This document shows, piece by piece, positions 38,445-49,359 of a stretch of DNA of 64,000 nucleotides. The stretch is from the NCBI RefSeq assembly GCF_040412425.1, contig NC_089768.1:885001-949000 (forward strand). Direction: 5' to 3'. This DNA is from Macrobrachium rosenbergii (taxonomy: Eukaryota; Arthropoda; Malacostraca; Decapoda; Palaemonidae). Below the pieces are notes generated by a model that worked only from the letters and a program-made list of their open reading frames with translations, did no database searches and was not told the DNA's origin. Both the position numbers and the translations under genes were made by a program. The first letter of the stretch is position 1, and the number at the start of each line of letters is the position of its first letter.

Positions 38445-38565
38445 CTGTAAGAAAACCAACAATTAGCTAAGGACGAAAACCATTCCGGGAACCTCATAGA
38501 CAATGTATAATATACAATATGAGGAGCATAAAGCAAGAGTAATGTAAAGACTGTCACTTACCAAC

Positions 38566-38732
38566 TCATCCTGGACAGTTGTGCAGAGAGCAAAGCAAAC
38601 CTCACAACCATCAGGGTGCCAAACAATCAGGTCATCCAGGCGGACCGCACAACCAGCGTGGGTCCGACAAACTACGTGACCGTAGGGTTGTTGGAGGGAG
38701 GCGGTGCACCCCGGCTCCTCACAGCGAACAGT
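38566..38732 (-). CDS. Candidate spliced 5' exon of DIRS-B ORF1 with Cys/His cluster
   Basis: On the minus strand an acceptor (cttttctacttacag) is followed by about 56 codons and then a donor (gtaagtgac). The protein has CEEPGCTASLQQPYGHVVC, RTHAGC and WHPDGCEVC, which looks like a compact zinc-binding fold. The end (VQDEL) joins in phase 0 to the ADETSKKSALE reading at 38444, removing a 121-bp intron. The host gene is on the other strand, so this belongs to the retroelement or is a coincidence. Confidence 0.5.
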
Positions 38733-40459
38733 CTGTAAGTAGAAAAGTACATGAACCTCCCACCCTAAGCAAACTAAAGCTGGCGAGGCCGGGAAATTCA
38801 ACTGCAACCGGAATACTCCGGCGGAGAAGAACTCCCTATCATAAACTGGGCCAATAAGCTCTAAATTACACAGAGTGGAAGGTAGGATTTCAGACCCCGG
38901 AGTACTCCGGGGAATGAAGGGGAGAGAGACCAGGAACTAACCATAAGGGCTGCCAGTAAAATAACGGCGGAGACCCCTGGTATAGGACCGGACTCACGAA
39001 TTTATATATAATGAATAAAGGAGAGTACTCCTGTAGATAACAGACTTATCTAAAAATAAAAACAGTAACAAGTGATGGTAAGAACTGAAGAGGACGGAGG
39101 GATCCGTTCCCCTATAATGAAAAACCTTCCGCCCTTACTTCCCCGCCGGAGAACGAGACGGGTAAAATGCTCATATGTTCATAACATAGGGTGAAGCAAT
39201 ATATATATACCGTGTCAACGTAAACCGACGGGGAGACGAACAGTGACTCGAACAGGTTCGAGTAAACAAACCACCAACCCCAATACAGCGATGCTAGGAA
39301 CAATATGGGAGGGAGCGAATCCTCAACCAACAAGAGAAGTCCCGAACTGGAGAAAACGCCATCTAGCGTCACCCGCACGAGTAGAGCAAGGCTGGAGAGG
39401 AGGAGGGGGAGGTAAGGAGGAGGAGTAGGCTACCAGGAAGGAACAGGAGACGGGGAGAAGCTCACCCGCTCAACTGCACCATACCTCCCAGACCATGAAT
39501 CTTGGAGGGGCAATATGACTGGAAGCAACCAACCCGAAGCCCGACTCCTACCTAGGCGAAGCCTAATATGGACCTAACCTTAGTATAGGCTAGGACGAGG
39601 AGTGTAAAAGGGAAGGGGGAAGCAACTGGGAGAGAAATTTTGAGCCGAGAACCAGCCGGGATCGAGAATGGCAGGCAAGGGGGCGACTAGCCTAGAGGAA
39701 ACACATCCTAAGAACTCGATTCCCCCCAATTGGAGGAAGAGAACCAAGGGGCTCACTCTGCCCACCGAAAAACGATCCCGGAGGAAAACAGCAACAAAAC
39801 TCCCTCAACCTGAACTCCCCACCCAGGGCAAAGGGAAGGAAGCTAACAAGCCTACTCCACAAGATAACCAACACTCATAAAAACTAAAATGTGCTCAACA
39901 GAGAGCGTAGCCTACCACGGGGAAGCGGTTAGATCTGAGGCTGCCGCCAGCACCCGAGGTAAACCACTCAATAAAATAATAAAAACAATAAAATTAAAAA
40001 TAAAACTACAAGAGAGCACCATCTTCAATCAAAATTAATTAGCCTAGTAAGACCAAAACAATAGGAACCCAACTTGGGGGGGGGACCTAGACGGGGCATC
40101 ACTCCCACAAAGGCCAGTAGGCCAATGATCGTAATTCATAAGAGGGGGGAGCCACCGCAAGGAACCCCCAGGAAGGGAACCAATGGGGGCAAAATATCTA
40201 TAACGACGAGGAGACGACACCAACTGAAAAGAACAGAAGGAGACGCCTCGCGGTCGACATGGCTGGCTGGGGACGCCGTGGCGACATAATAAGATCTCGA
40301 TATTTATGAAAATACGAGACTATAACAGCCAAAAAATAGAACAAAACCCCACAAGAAGATGGTACTTAACTTGGAAATGGTAAAGCTGCTCGACGCCATC
40401 GTAGAAGCAGAAAAAATCCAAAATGATGGAAGAGCACACAAAATAAACCGTAGATTCAC

Positions 40460-40771
40460 GTGCTAGAAAATGGAATGAGGTAGGTGGCGCTGGTGTCGCC
40501 GTCCTGGCGGGTGTTTGGTGTGGGGCTGTAACGGCTCACCGCTCTGTTCGGGGGGATTTTGATAAGGAGAGATCTTTCGAGTAGGTTTCCGTGGTAGTGG
40601 TAATTCACTCACCCCTTCTTATACCGACGCCTTCCTAGAAGACGCTCGACTGGGGGTAGTAACCCCAGCTTTCCTGAAAGCTCTTTTTCTCTGGTATATC
40701 TAGCAAGGTTATACCTAGAAATTCGTGCTGTAATGGAATTTCACCGGCTGACACGGGACTGGACTCAGAAA
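40460..40771. repeat. DIRS-B terminal inverted repeat, 5' end of the element
   Basis: Inverse of 32591-32923, from gtgctagaaaatggaatgag to gacacgggactggactcag. The two copies differ at few positions, so the insertion is comparatively recent. Confidence 0.88.
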
Positions 40772-40879
40772 TGCAGTTTACATCGTTTTCAATACACCCA
40801 AAGCATGAAAAGTAAGGTTTTTTTTAGGATTTTTGACAATTTTTCGGTTTACGGCACGGCATAAACTGGTGACTGCCTG
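40772..40879. mobile_element. MITE-A, right part, split by DIRS-B
   Basis: It resumes tgcagtttacatcgttttc, which in intact copies directly follows aataaaaa. It ends ggtgactgcctg, TA. About 60 bp of the inner right arm is deleted. Confidence 0.78.
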
Positions 40880-40889
40880 TATTGCTGGC

Positions 40890-41950
40890 TGGCGGTGGGT
40901 ATTAGCGCTCTCTCTCTCTCTCTCTCGTTTCTTTCTTTCTTTCAGTGTTAATGCTTGGTTTTTCCTCATATAGCTCTGGTGTTTGGTTTATAATGTCTGT
41001 GTTCTTTATAAGCTCAGCTCTTTCAGATCTTTTATTTTGCTTTTGAATATAATGGTGAAAGATGGCCCCTTCTTGAAGGTGGCAGGAGAGATGTTGTGAG
41101 AGTGTGGTAGTGGTCATCTTAATATATGAGTGGTGGCATGCTTCCACCAGGCATGTTAATTTGTAGATGACACTACTACTCTTCAAAGATGTTTTTAAGA
41201 AGTAGATGGCTCATTTTCTTACTTTTATGATAAATTATGGTATAAGGTTAATCTTATCCTCTTCTACAATGGAAAGACATTTCATTTATTATTTTCCCTA
41301 GTGCTTTCTCATCCTATAAACATTTTTGGTGCATATAATTTGGTCGTTATTGGTGTCCGTTGTACTTTCCACAATTTGCGAAATTGTTGTTGATAAGAAT
41401 TTGCTTTGACCTTTTGATCTTCTTTGTGTTTTCTCTCCACATAGAGCAATGTGTGAGGGTGCAACGGATGAAGGCACCCACCACAGACCTTTTACAGTAT
41501 ACCTGTCTGGGCATTCACTAAGCCCTTTAAGGCATAGACCTGAGTTTGTAGGCTTTTTACAAACCGTGGTGGTATAACCCATTGGAGTCTGCTTTGCACA
41601 AACATCCAGGAAGGGAAGGGCACCATCAACATTGCATTTGCACATGAAGTGGAGGACAGAACATTCTTTGAAAGTCCTTCTTAATATTTCAAGATCTTCC
41701 TCATTGTCGTCTTTGAGTCCAGTGAATGCCCAGACAGGTATGAAAGGTCTGTGGTGGATGTCTTCATCCATTGCCCCCACACATTGCTCCACATGGAGAG
41801 AAACCACGAAGGAGTTAGAAAGGTCCACACAAATTCTCATGAATAATAATTTTGCAAATTGTATGGTCGAACAACAAACCTGAGATTCCATAAATAACTG
41901 GTACCAGAAAAGTACGACAGACACCAATAATGACCAAAGTGAGTCCATAA
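40890..41950 (-). mobile_element. Penelope-like element, 5'-truncated
   Basis: The minus-strand frame 41948-41298 (about 216 aa) has the C-terminal part of a Penelope-type reverse transcriptase: LEILRRTFKECSVLHF, GALPFLDVCAKQT, then TTTVCKKPTNSGLC. After a short gap, 41186-40902 has the GIY-YIG endonuclease: IYKLTCLVEACHHSYIKM, TTTTLSQHL, a basic region, then IINQTPELYEEKPSIN. The order RT then GIY-YIG identifies Penelope. The YIG core reads YIK, and the frame is interrupted. The N-terminal RT motifs are missing. Confidence 0.78.
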
Positions 41951-42019
41951 AACTCTTCTACAGAAATTAAATGCACAATAATATTTAGAGGATGAGAAGG
42001 CACGCAGGAAAATAATAAA

Positions 42020-42350
42020 TGAAAATGTCTCCCCTGTTGTGCAAGGGGATGAGATTAGCCTAATAATTTATCATAAAACTATGAAAACAAGCTAGCTACT
42101 ACTTAAAAACAACCCAGCACCCTCAGAAATGTCTCTGAAGCGTAGTAGTGTCACCGACGAATTTACGTGCCCGGTGGAAGGATGCCACTACTCACATATC
42201 GGGATGACCACTACCAAACTCTCCAAGCATGTGTCGTGCCACCTTCAAGAACGGGCTATCTTCAGCCATTATATACAAAAGCATAACAAAAGACCTAAAA
42301 GAGGTGAGCTTATAAAGAACACAGAAATTTTAGACCAAACACCAGACTGA
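42020..42350 (+). mobile_element. Penelope 3' fragment in inverted orientation (GIY-YIG)
   Basis: The sequence is the inverse counterpart of 41290-40960. The frame from 42129 reads SVTDEFTCPVEGCHYSHIGM, then TTTKLSKHVSCHLQ and LIKNTEILDQTP. The IGM core is better kept than in the minus-strand copy. It includes the same upstream block (taatttatcataaaa). It lies head to head with the copy at 40890-41950. Confidence 0.72.
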
Positions 42351-42441
42351 CAACACCTATGGCATCTCGAGGTACTCCATATATTAAGAAAAAAAAACAA
42401 GCATCAACATGTTGAAAGAAACTATATTTCTCCTCACCATC

Positions 42442-42487
<46 letters not shown>

Positions 42488-43449
42488 CAGTAGGGAGGGC
42501 ACCCGAGCCAACACCCACCTCCAGTCGGCAACAATGGTCAGGTCTAGAAGACTGCAATGCCTCCAGGACCAATTTCATCATCAACCCACAACCAATCAAA
42601 ATCCACTCCACTGACCAGCCCACCAATTGTAAACCACCTGCCTGCTGTATATGCTATATATACGTGAGCATTGTGTATCTCTATTATTACTATTATTATT
42701 ATTATTATTGGAAAAGCAGAGTGTTACAAGCCCAAGAGTCCCAATAGGGAAAGAGTCTGTATGGAAAAGAAAAGGTGAGAAGCAAAGAATAAACTGTAGA
42801 TGTATTAAAATAATTTATGCAGTGGGGCTGATGTCTACTTGCTAAACAAAAACAAAAAAAATTTACTTCAAGTTTGAACATTTGAAGTTCCAGCAAGCCT
42901 ACCACTTGATTAGGAACAAAAAGTGGTCACAGCAGGCATAGAACATACGGACAACTGTAGTGTTTACCCTAGCACAAGAAAATGCCAGACAGGAGTAACA
43001 GTATATCCAGTAATGTGTGGCACCGGGCATATATTGGGAAGATCTGAATACAAAGAATGATTAGAATTATGAAAAATTTCATGTAGCTAGTATGAATGAT
43101 GGTGCCATAGATTAATATGAAAACCAAGTTTAAGAAATTTGGTTAAGCTTCAAGTTTTTGCCAAGTAATTTAAGATACAAGTAAGTTGCTGAAGGCCAAA
43201 CTGGCAAACAGTATTGAAAACATGGGGAATAAAAGAGTAAAAACATTTTTATTTGGTTAGACAAGTCTCCAGAAATCATAAAGAGACTTCTCGGTATGCA
43301 CTTGAAGAGGGATATTCCAGGTATGTTGAATTTGCAATCAATACTGATACCTAAAATTTTAAATGAGTTGCATGAAGTTGAAGAAACGCTGTCAGTGAGA
43401 ATATGTTAGTGCACCATGCATTTATTTAAGATAAATCTGGTAGCTTAAT
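42351..43449. other. Unassigned intron with (GA)n tract
   Basis: A (GA)n run at 42443-42485 and an ATT-rich tract at 42684-42710. No gene or element boundary is seen. Confidence 0.4.
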
Positions 43450-43990
43450 CAGCATGTAGGAGATAGGATTGGTGTACAGAGAGTAGTATCATCAGCATAA
43501 GCGTCAAGCTTGTTTTCAAGGCTCATCCACGTATACAGATATTTTATTAAAAGTAATATGGGCCACAATAATTACTGTGAGGAACACCAGAGGTTCTATT
43601 TATTTAGTCACCGTAGTGCACATCAGTGGTACTCTGTGAAAAATTCAGTAATAATATGACAAAAAAATTCATCATTTACCATAGTCTGAGATTGACTACA
43701 GGGGCCTTATGATTAATACAGTCAAAAGCAGCACTAAAGTCAAGATTAATCATACGGATTTCATAACCAGAATCTAAGGACTTTTACAGTGCTGCAAAAG
43801 TCAAACTGCAAACTAAGGAACAGATGATTACTCTAAGCATAGTCATTCAGATGTTTTGTCAAAGAATTTTAGATTTATAAATGATATAGGAGTTACAGGA
43901 ATTACACAGTAATCAGCAGAGTTGGAGCTACAGTTTCCACAATTACCTCATGGATTAACGTTTTCAGTTCTCCAGCATCTTAAAGAAAAA
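43450..43990 (-). pseudogene. LINE reverse transcriptase fossil (Jockey/CR1-like)
   Basis: No long frame survives, but the minus strand reads YEIRMINLDFSAAFDCINHK near 43770-43710 (RT motif A), GVPHSNYCGPYYF near 43590 (motif B region) and LENKLDAYADDTTL near 43520-43480 (motif C). This order and spacing match the LINE at 61690-62480. It is an old, highly mutated copy. Confidence 0.65.
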
Positions 43991-45158
43991 AGAACAAGGT
44001 AGTAATTAACAGTTTTTGCAAAAAAATGGAGAAAACCAGTTGGGTCTACACATTCATAAGTATCAAGTTCATGTACAAGATTCTTATTTTCATGGAACTA
44101 AAAACCCAACTAACTGTAGTTTCTCACTGCTCTGCTACAAGACCACTTCTGACAGAAAGGTTGTCTTTCCCTTTGTAGAGAGAGTGACAGATCCTTTTGG
44201 CTTAAGCAAAGGATGTGATGTTCAGTCTACACCAAACAGTATAGATTTCAGAGTAGCCCAGAATTTGTGTTCCTTATAGTAATGTATTCATTTTCAGCTG
44301 AATCATAAACTCTGGGTGTGTATACTGATGTGAATGCCAGTTACATACAGTTGGGCCATTACTGACTTGAGCAGAATTCACTTACATGAATATGAAAACA
44401 CAAGGTTAGAAGATATTCCAAAAAAATAATATATAAGTTCCAAAATGCATTAGATAATATTTATAAAGCCTTTCAACATGAATACATAAAAAGCACCATT
44501 ATTACCATTAGTAATACCATTGTACTGTCAGCACATAGTTGTATTACCATGATTTGTATTACCAACAGTTCTGTTTATGTAGCTTGTACCTGTTTCCAGA
44601 TATTATGAATAATGTAGATAATATTTATATTGTGTACTGTGCACAGGAGTTTGTGAGTAGGCTGTGTGTATTTTTTATTAGCACAGTTTCCTTTACTAAT
44701 ACTTATGCTTTAGATTTGCTTATCTCTGTAAGCCTATTTCCAAGTGGGAAATGACAAAAACGCTTTCACCTTCATTGGTGAGATTTTAACCCATGTACAA
44801 GAGATTCTAGCTAGGGCATACTTATGCACTATATATATGTAGACAAATACCCTATACAGTATACTATGCCATTTTATATATGAATTTGCACTTTTTTTTT
44901 CTTTGTTGGGGGTTGTTTTTGGAACCAAACTCCCACATCAATCAAGTCTTAGTTGTATTGAAACTAAATGAGATTTATCTTATATTTTATCTATATTTCA
45001 TCGTAATCCTTATTAGTGAATTCTGACTTTTGTGAGTTATATATGGCTGGATCATATGTGGAGTTATCTCTTTGCTGTAAAATAGAATTGAAAGCTGCTA
45101 TTTTTATTTATTTTAACATTTATGTGTCCAAGTCTCCTAAACAGTCTACCTATTTCAG
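43991..45158 (+). other. Intron sequence before a URB2 exon
   Basis: AT-rich, unassigned. It ends in acceptor ctatttcag. Confidence 0.4.
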
Positions 45159-45302
45159 ATGCTTGTTCAGTGTAGCTCCGTGCTGGAAGTGTTTGTTGGA
45201 TCACTTACATCTTTTAGGCCAGACTTGAAACAAGTGATCCATGTGGCTTTGGGAAGAATTATTGTATGTCTTCAGAATACTTCAGTTTACCCAGATGTAA
45301 AG
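45159..45302 (+). CDS. URB2: URB2-like protein, penultimate exon
   Basis: This 48-codon exon has acceptor ctatttcag (ends 45158) and donor gtatgt (45303), phase 0 on both sides. It reads MLVQCSSVLEVFVGSLTSF, then a helix containing HVALGRIIVCLQNTSVY. It lies at the start of the region that resembles the Urb2 C-terminal domain. The ATG at 45159 is the first codon of the exon, but the strong acceptor directly before it and the frame match to the flanking exons argue for an internal exon. The preceding 21.7 kb intron holds DIRS-B, the Penelope elements and the (TA)n/MITE block; another small exon could hide there. Confidence 0.7.
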
Positions 45303-48300
45303 GTATGTAGTTTTTGTTGTATTTTATTACTGTATTTAGAAAAAGGTAATCGTATGTTTCTGTGCATACTTTTCCTTTCAACCAAAGTTAAAAAATTTTG
45401 TTTCTAGGTGCAAGATAGGTTGTTCACAGTTACATCTGTATCATAACTGGTTGGCATTACAGAGGAATTTCAAGTACTGTTACTTATTTTATGAAGGTTA
45501 AACAGAGATCATTGTTGGAGACAGAGAGCATTCGAAAGGCAGATGCCGCTCCTATTTTATCGTCACCAGACCGGTTTTCATACATACTTCTTCCACAGGC
45601 TGGGGGAATGTTAACACAATGACTTAATGGTATCTGTAAGATGGTCTGCAGACAAGCAACTCTACACATGAACAATCTGTATTACCATTTTAGAAATCAC
45701 ACAAGACTTAAATGGCTAACTCAAAGAGGTTGTACCTGTGGACAGCAAAGTTACCAGATTGTTGCAGAAGGCAGCCATTAAGATTTGAAATGAATTATCA
45801 CATGACTTTTATGGTAAATAGGACATCTGGAGTCTGGAGAATGGTAATAGATTTGACTTTCTCCACCCCCAGTCCCCTCCCCCTCATGGAGGCAAACAGA
45901 ACATAGAAGCAACAAAGAGTTTACATTTTTATATCAGGTGGTATGAAGGCTAAGACTTATGTCAAACTTGTTAGAAAACCAGCTGGACATAACAGTTTTT
46001 GGATAGAATAACATTGTCTTTAGTTTCCTTACTCATATCACCAGACTTATAAGACTGGGTCAGGGATGGGTTCAATGTACTGGATGGTGAGGATGCCCCC
46101 ATCTTTTAGAAGGTAATAATTACGTAGCCAAATGCCATCAATACTGTGTAATTTATGACTATTAAATACTTTAAAATGCAGTTTGAGACTTAAAACTAAG
46201 ATACATTTTTAATACAAACTCGTCAGTTTACGTAAACCTAATCCTGCTGTCATCAGTTCCCAGGACGCAAAAGGAAGTAGAATCCTCATTTGTCCAGGTA
46301 TCCCCTTGGGGAAAACCTCTAGTGGTAACAGTAGCAGTTAAGTCATTCCCTTCATTGTCCAGACTTACTGCAAGAAGGGGTGGGTCGTGAATTATGCACA
46401 TTTTATTGTATAAATTGTTGGGTTTATATTAAAAAATAGTTGTTAGTTTTAGAGATACTATTTGTTTAACTCTCATCAGTTTGATATGTACCTGAGTAGC
46501 TGTTTAGATTGGAAGGCCTTCCTGTTTTAAGAAAGAAAATATAAACCAGGTGCTGAGGTAATTGACATAAGCGACTTAGGTCATGAAATCAGGAGTCAAA
46601 TAGAGTCACCTGGGACATTGGAGTAAGGTCAAAATGTCTTTGGCAAAAGATGGAGCAACTCGTAAGAACCCAACCGGCCATGTAAGATAATTTCATACTA
46701 TGGTGAGTACTATGGTCAGACAAAAAAGAGGAAGACTAACATTCCCCTTCCACTATTGTGGCCCATCACAATCAGAGGGTCTAGAATTTCATATATTTAG
46801 TAACACAGGAGTTTAAAAAGTCATGTGATAAAAGTTTACTGGACAGGATGCTAGAACTTACACAGGTCCCCTTGGGATAACTGTATCAGCCATAAGGGGA
46901 TAAAGCTTCACAATCTCAATTATTTAATGGTCTAATACTTGCCAGAGCAAGCATAACGTAATGATCAAGTATTACTGTGGCCAGAGAACTGAGTGAAGAC
47001 ATAAACAGTCCTTGACTAAATAAAGGTATTTGATTCAGATCAGGATAATCTGAGGTAGGGAAGGGTCTAGGGACTAGTTCTATATACAGAGAGGATTCAT
47101 TTGTCCTTGTTGAATGCTCTGCAGTCACAGTTCCTTATCTAAAACTATTCTGCTCTTAAAACTTGTAATGTGGCAGATCTGTACCCTTCAGCAGTTGACA
47201 CAGACCACTTTCTTAGTATCAGCAGATTACATGAGGTTCATATTACCATGATTAAGGGTAGCCATTCAGGACAGACTCTTGTTGCCAAACAAACAAGAGC
47301 TCCCAAGACAACTAAACCAGCCTTTAACTGTTTAATATAAGCCAACTCCAAGTTTGGGAAAAGGATGGCAGGGAGAGTTAGGCATGTAACTAATTATTGT
47401 ACCTGCAACATACCTGGGTATTAGCATTATATTGTCTCTCTTTGACCATCTCCAAAACTCTAACAACGGAGGCATATCCCAAGGAACATTTTATTTTTCA
47501 TTACCTGGAGTACATCATTATGGAGGCTCAACATACTGTAGTCCCCACTATTTATATAGGTAGCCACATTGCCAGACAGGTGGCTTGGAATTAATGAGGT
47601 GACAAAATGTTGCCCTAAATTCCAACTGATTGATATAGGACTCATCCTTCACCTCAGGAGATCTAACTACTGGATGCATCCATATCCAGTTGAGGCATAT
47701 AAAGCAAAGAACAGCAGTTGTGATGAGAATATAGTAGTGATAGCATTCATACAGAATACTATTAGTTGAAGCCTGTTATGGTCTTCCCAAAGAAAGTTAC
47801 AGGAATGCCCAATATATTATTTTTATTTATACAACTACCAGCAGAAGATTAATCACGCCTATTGTGATCTGGGAAATGCCTCTACAGATGAGACGGCTTA
47901 AAAGGATAGACCATAATTTACAGCAGTCTTAAAATCAATAGCCAGTGTACAAGAGGCCAAATTCATTGTCTGATAAAGGTGGACCAAGCTTTAGGGAATG
48001 TTGAAGGCCATCCTGTGTAAACTACCCCATTATGTTTGGCAGTAGAAGGTATAAGAGACCTGTTGATTACACCTACACATCCATAGGGTCAGAATCAAGA
48101 GTAAGTCTCCCACAGACTCAAGATTTAAAATGACTACCAGTGAAAATTCCAAGACTGTGTGTGACAACTTACTTCATGGCATTCATCATCTCTACTCCTC
48201 AACTTTATTGGTGACTGCCCAGAACTCCACCAACTCACTCCTGGATTGAATTAAATTTGTAACAACAATAATGGTCCCAAGGCATATATTAAAATAATTT

Positions 48301-49355
48301 TGTTGGTATGTTAAAAACTTTAAAATTCTTTTATTTTTTTTATAGTTGATGAGGTTATTGTATTATATAATTCATCTCAAATGTATTAGCTTGAAAGATT
48401 CCTGTTCACTAAGGACTTTCTTAAAATGTACAGAGACTCCTTTGCATACATAAAGCTTGTACTTAAGTTCAGAGATCAGCAAGGCTTTAGAAAATTGTGA
48501 AAAATAGTAAAAATAAAGCAAAAAGGTTAAAAATTGCTGAAAAACACCAGTTGACATGAGCCATAACACATATCATTACAAAGGCAAGGTAGCACACAAC
48601 CCCCTTGCTCATCACCAAGGTTTCTTCACAGCAAAGTGCTTATGTGCTAGGACTACATTAAACAGACACCACATGTAGCTAGTGAAAGATTTATTAAGAA
48701 AAATTGGTAGTGTTCTTGCTTGTTTGTAGTTTATCATTACAGTCCTTTATTTCTTATTTGTTCTTGATCTTAAAGTGTGTATATGCTATTATACCCTAGC
48801 TTGATATCGAAGTTAAAAGCTTACATTAATTCTCACTTTGTTAAGCATGTGAATCATAGCCCATGTTTTGAATGTGTGTCCCAAAATGGCATAACATAGC
48901 AATTTATGTTAAAACTTATTTATTAACAAACTTTTATGTGCAAAATGTAGCCAGTTCTGATGCATAATGTAGCTTAATCTGACCATGGAGTACAGAGAAA
49001 TATGAACTTTACAGTAAGTAAATGACAGACTTTGTTTTTTAGTTTTGCCAAATTAGGAACTGAGTACTACATGAATCTGTACGGTAATTTAAGATGAGAA
49101 GGTGCACAGTATAGATTGGTCAGTCATCAATTAATTTTTTATGTTTAGAATTAAGAAATTTCTCTTGATTTTTGCTCTCCTCATCAGCTCATCATACAAT
49201 GTAAGCTTGGACAATACCTAGACCTGTTCATCTGTGCCTGTGGGGTGATATCCACTAATATATTTGGTGACTACACACATTTGATTATTTGTTATTTGTC
49301 AAAATGTATTAAGTATTTATTTTTTATGTATCAGATTACGATAGATTTTTTGTTA
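45303..49355 (+). other. Intron, mostly unassigned; 45.5-48.2 kb may be an old repeat
   Basis: The stretch 45480-48240 has a lower AT content than its surroundings and scattered broken frames (for example about 70 codons on the minus strand at 46916-47128). This suggests an old, unrecognisable retroelement. I cannot name a family. The remainder is ordinary AT-rich intron. Confidence 0.35.
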
Positions 49356-49359
49356 TTAA

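Larger units (their letters stand above)
32591..40771 (-). mobile_element. DIRS-order retrotransposon, lineage B (8.2 kb, structurally complete)
   Basis: Inverted terminal repeats at 32591-32923 and 40460-40771 are closely matched along about 0.3 kb. An internal complementary region (32981-33070) is made of the inverse of both extreme ends. It was inserted inside a MITE-A, whose two parts (32392-32590 and 40772-40879) prove the boundaries and show no obvious target duplication beyond a few A. On the minus strand the order is ORF1 (gag-like), reverse transcriptase, RNase H, tyrosine recombinase, ICR, terminal repeat, as in DIRS1-type elements. All domains can be read, but several frameshifts break the pol frame. 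Its GC content is visibly higher than the surrounding intron. The upstream part (38733-40459) has no clear ORF. Confidence 0.9.

Noticed and set aside
38579..40289. Several + strand frames of 60-92 codons inside DIRS-B
   Set aside because: They lack family features and lie in the leader region of the minus-strand element; their low stop frequency follows from the higher GC content.
41298..41948. 216-codon minus-strand frame considered as a host gene
   Set aside because: Its C-terminal motifs and the adjacent GIY-YIG domain identify it as a Penelope-like retroelement.
42409..42747. Frame of 112 codons with an Arg/Glu repeat
   Set aside because: Its centre is the (GA)n microsatellite; the flanks show no family resemblance.
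45159..45407. ATG at 45159 as a translation start of a separate small gene
   Set aside because: A strong acceptor ends at 45158, a donor lies at 45303, and the phase matches the flanking URB2-like exons.
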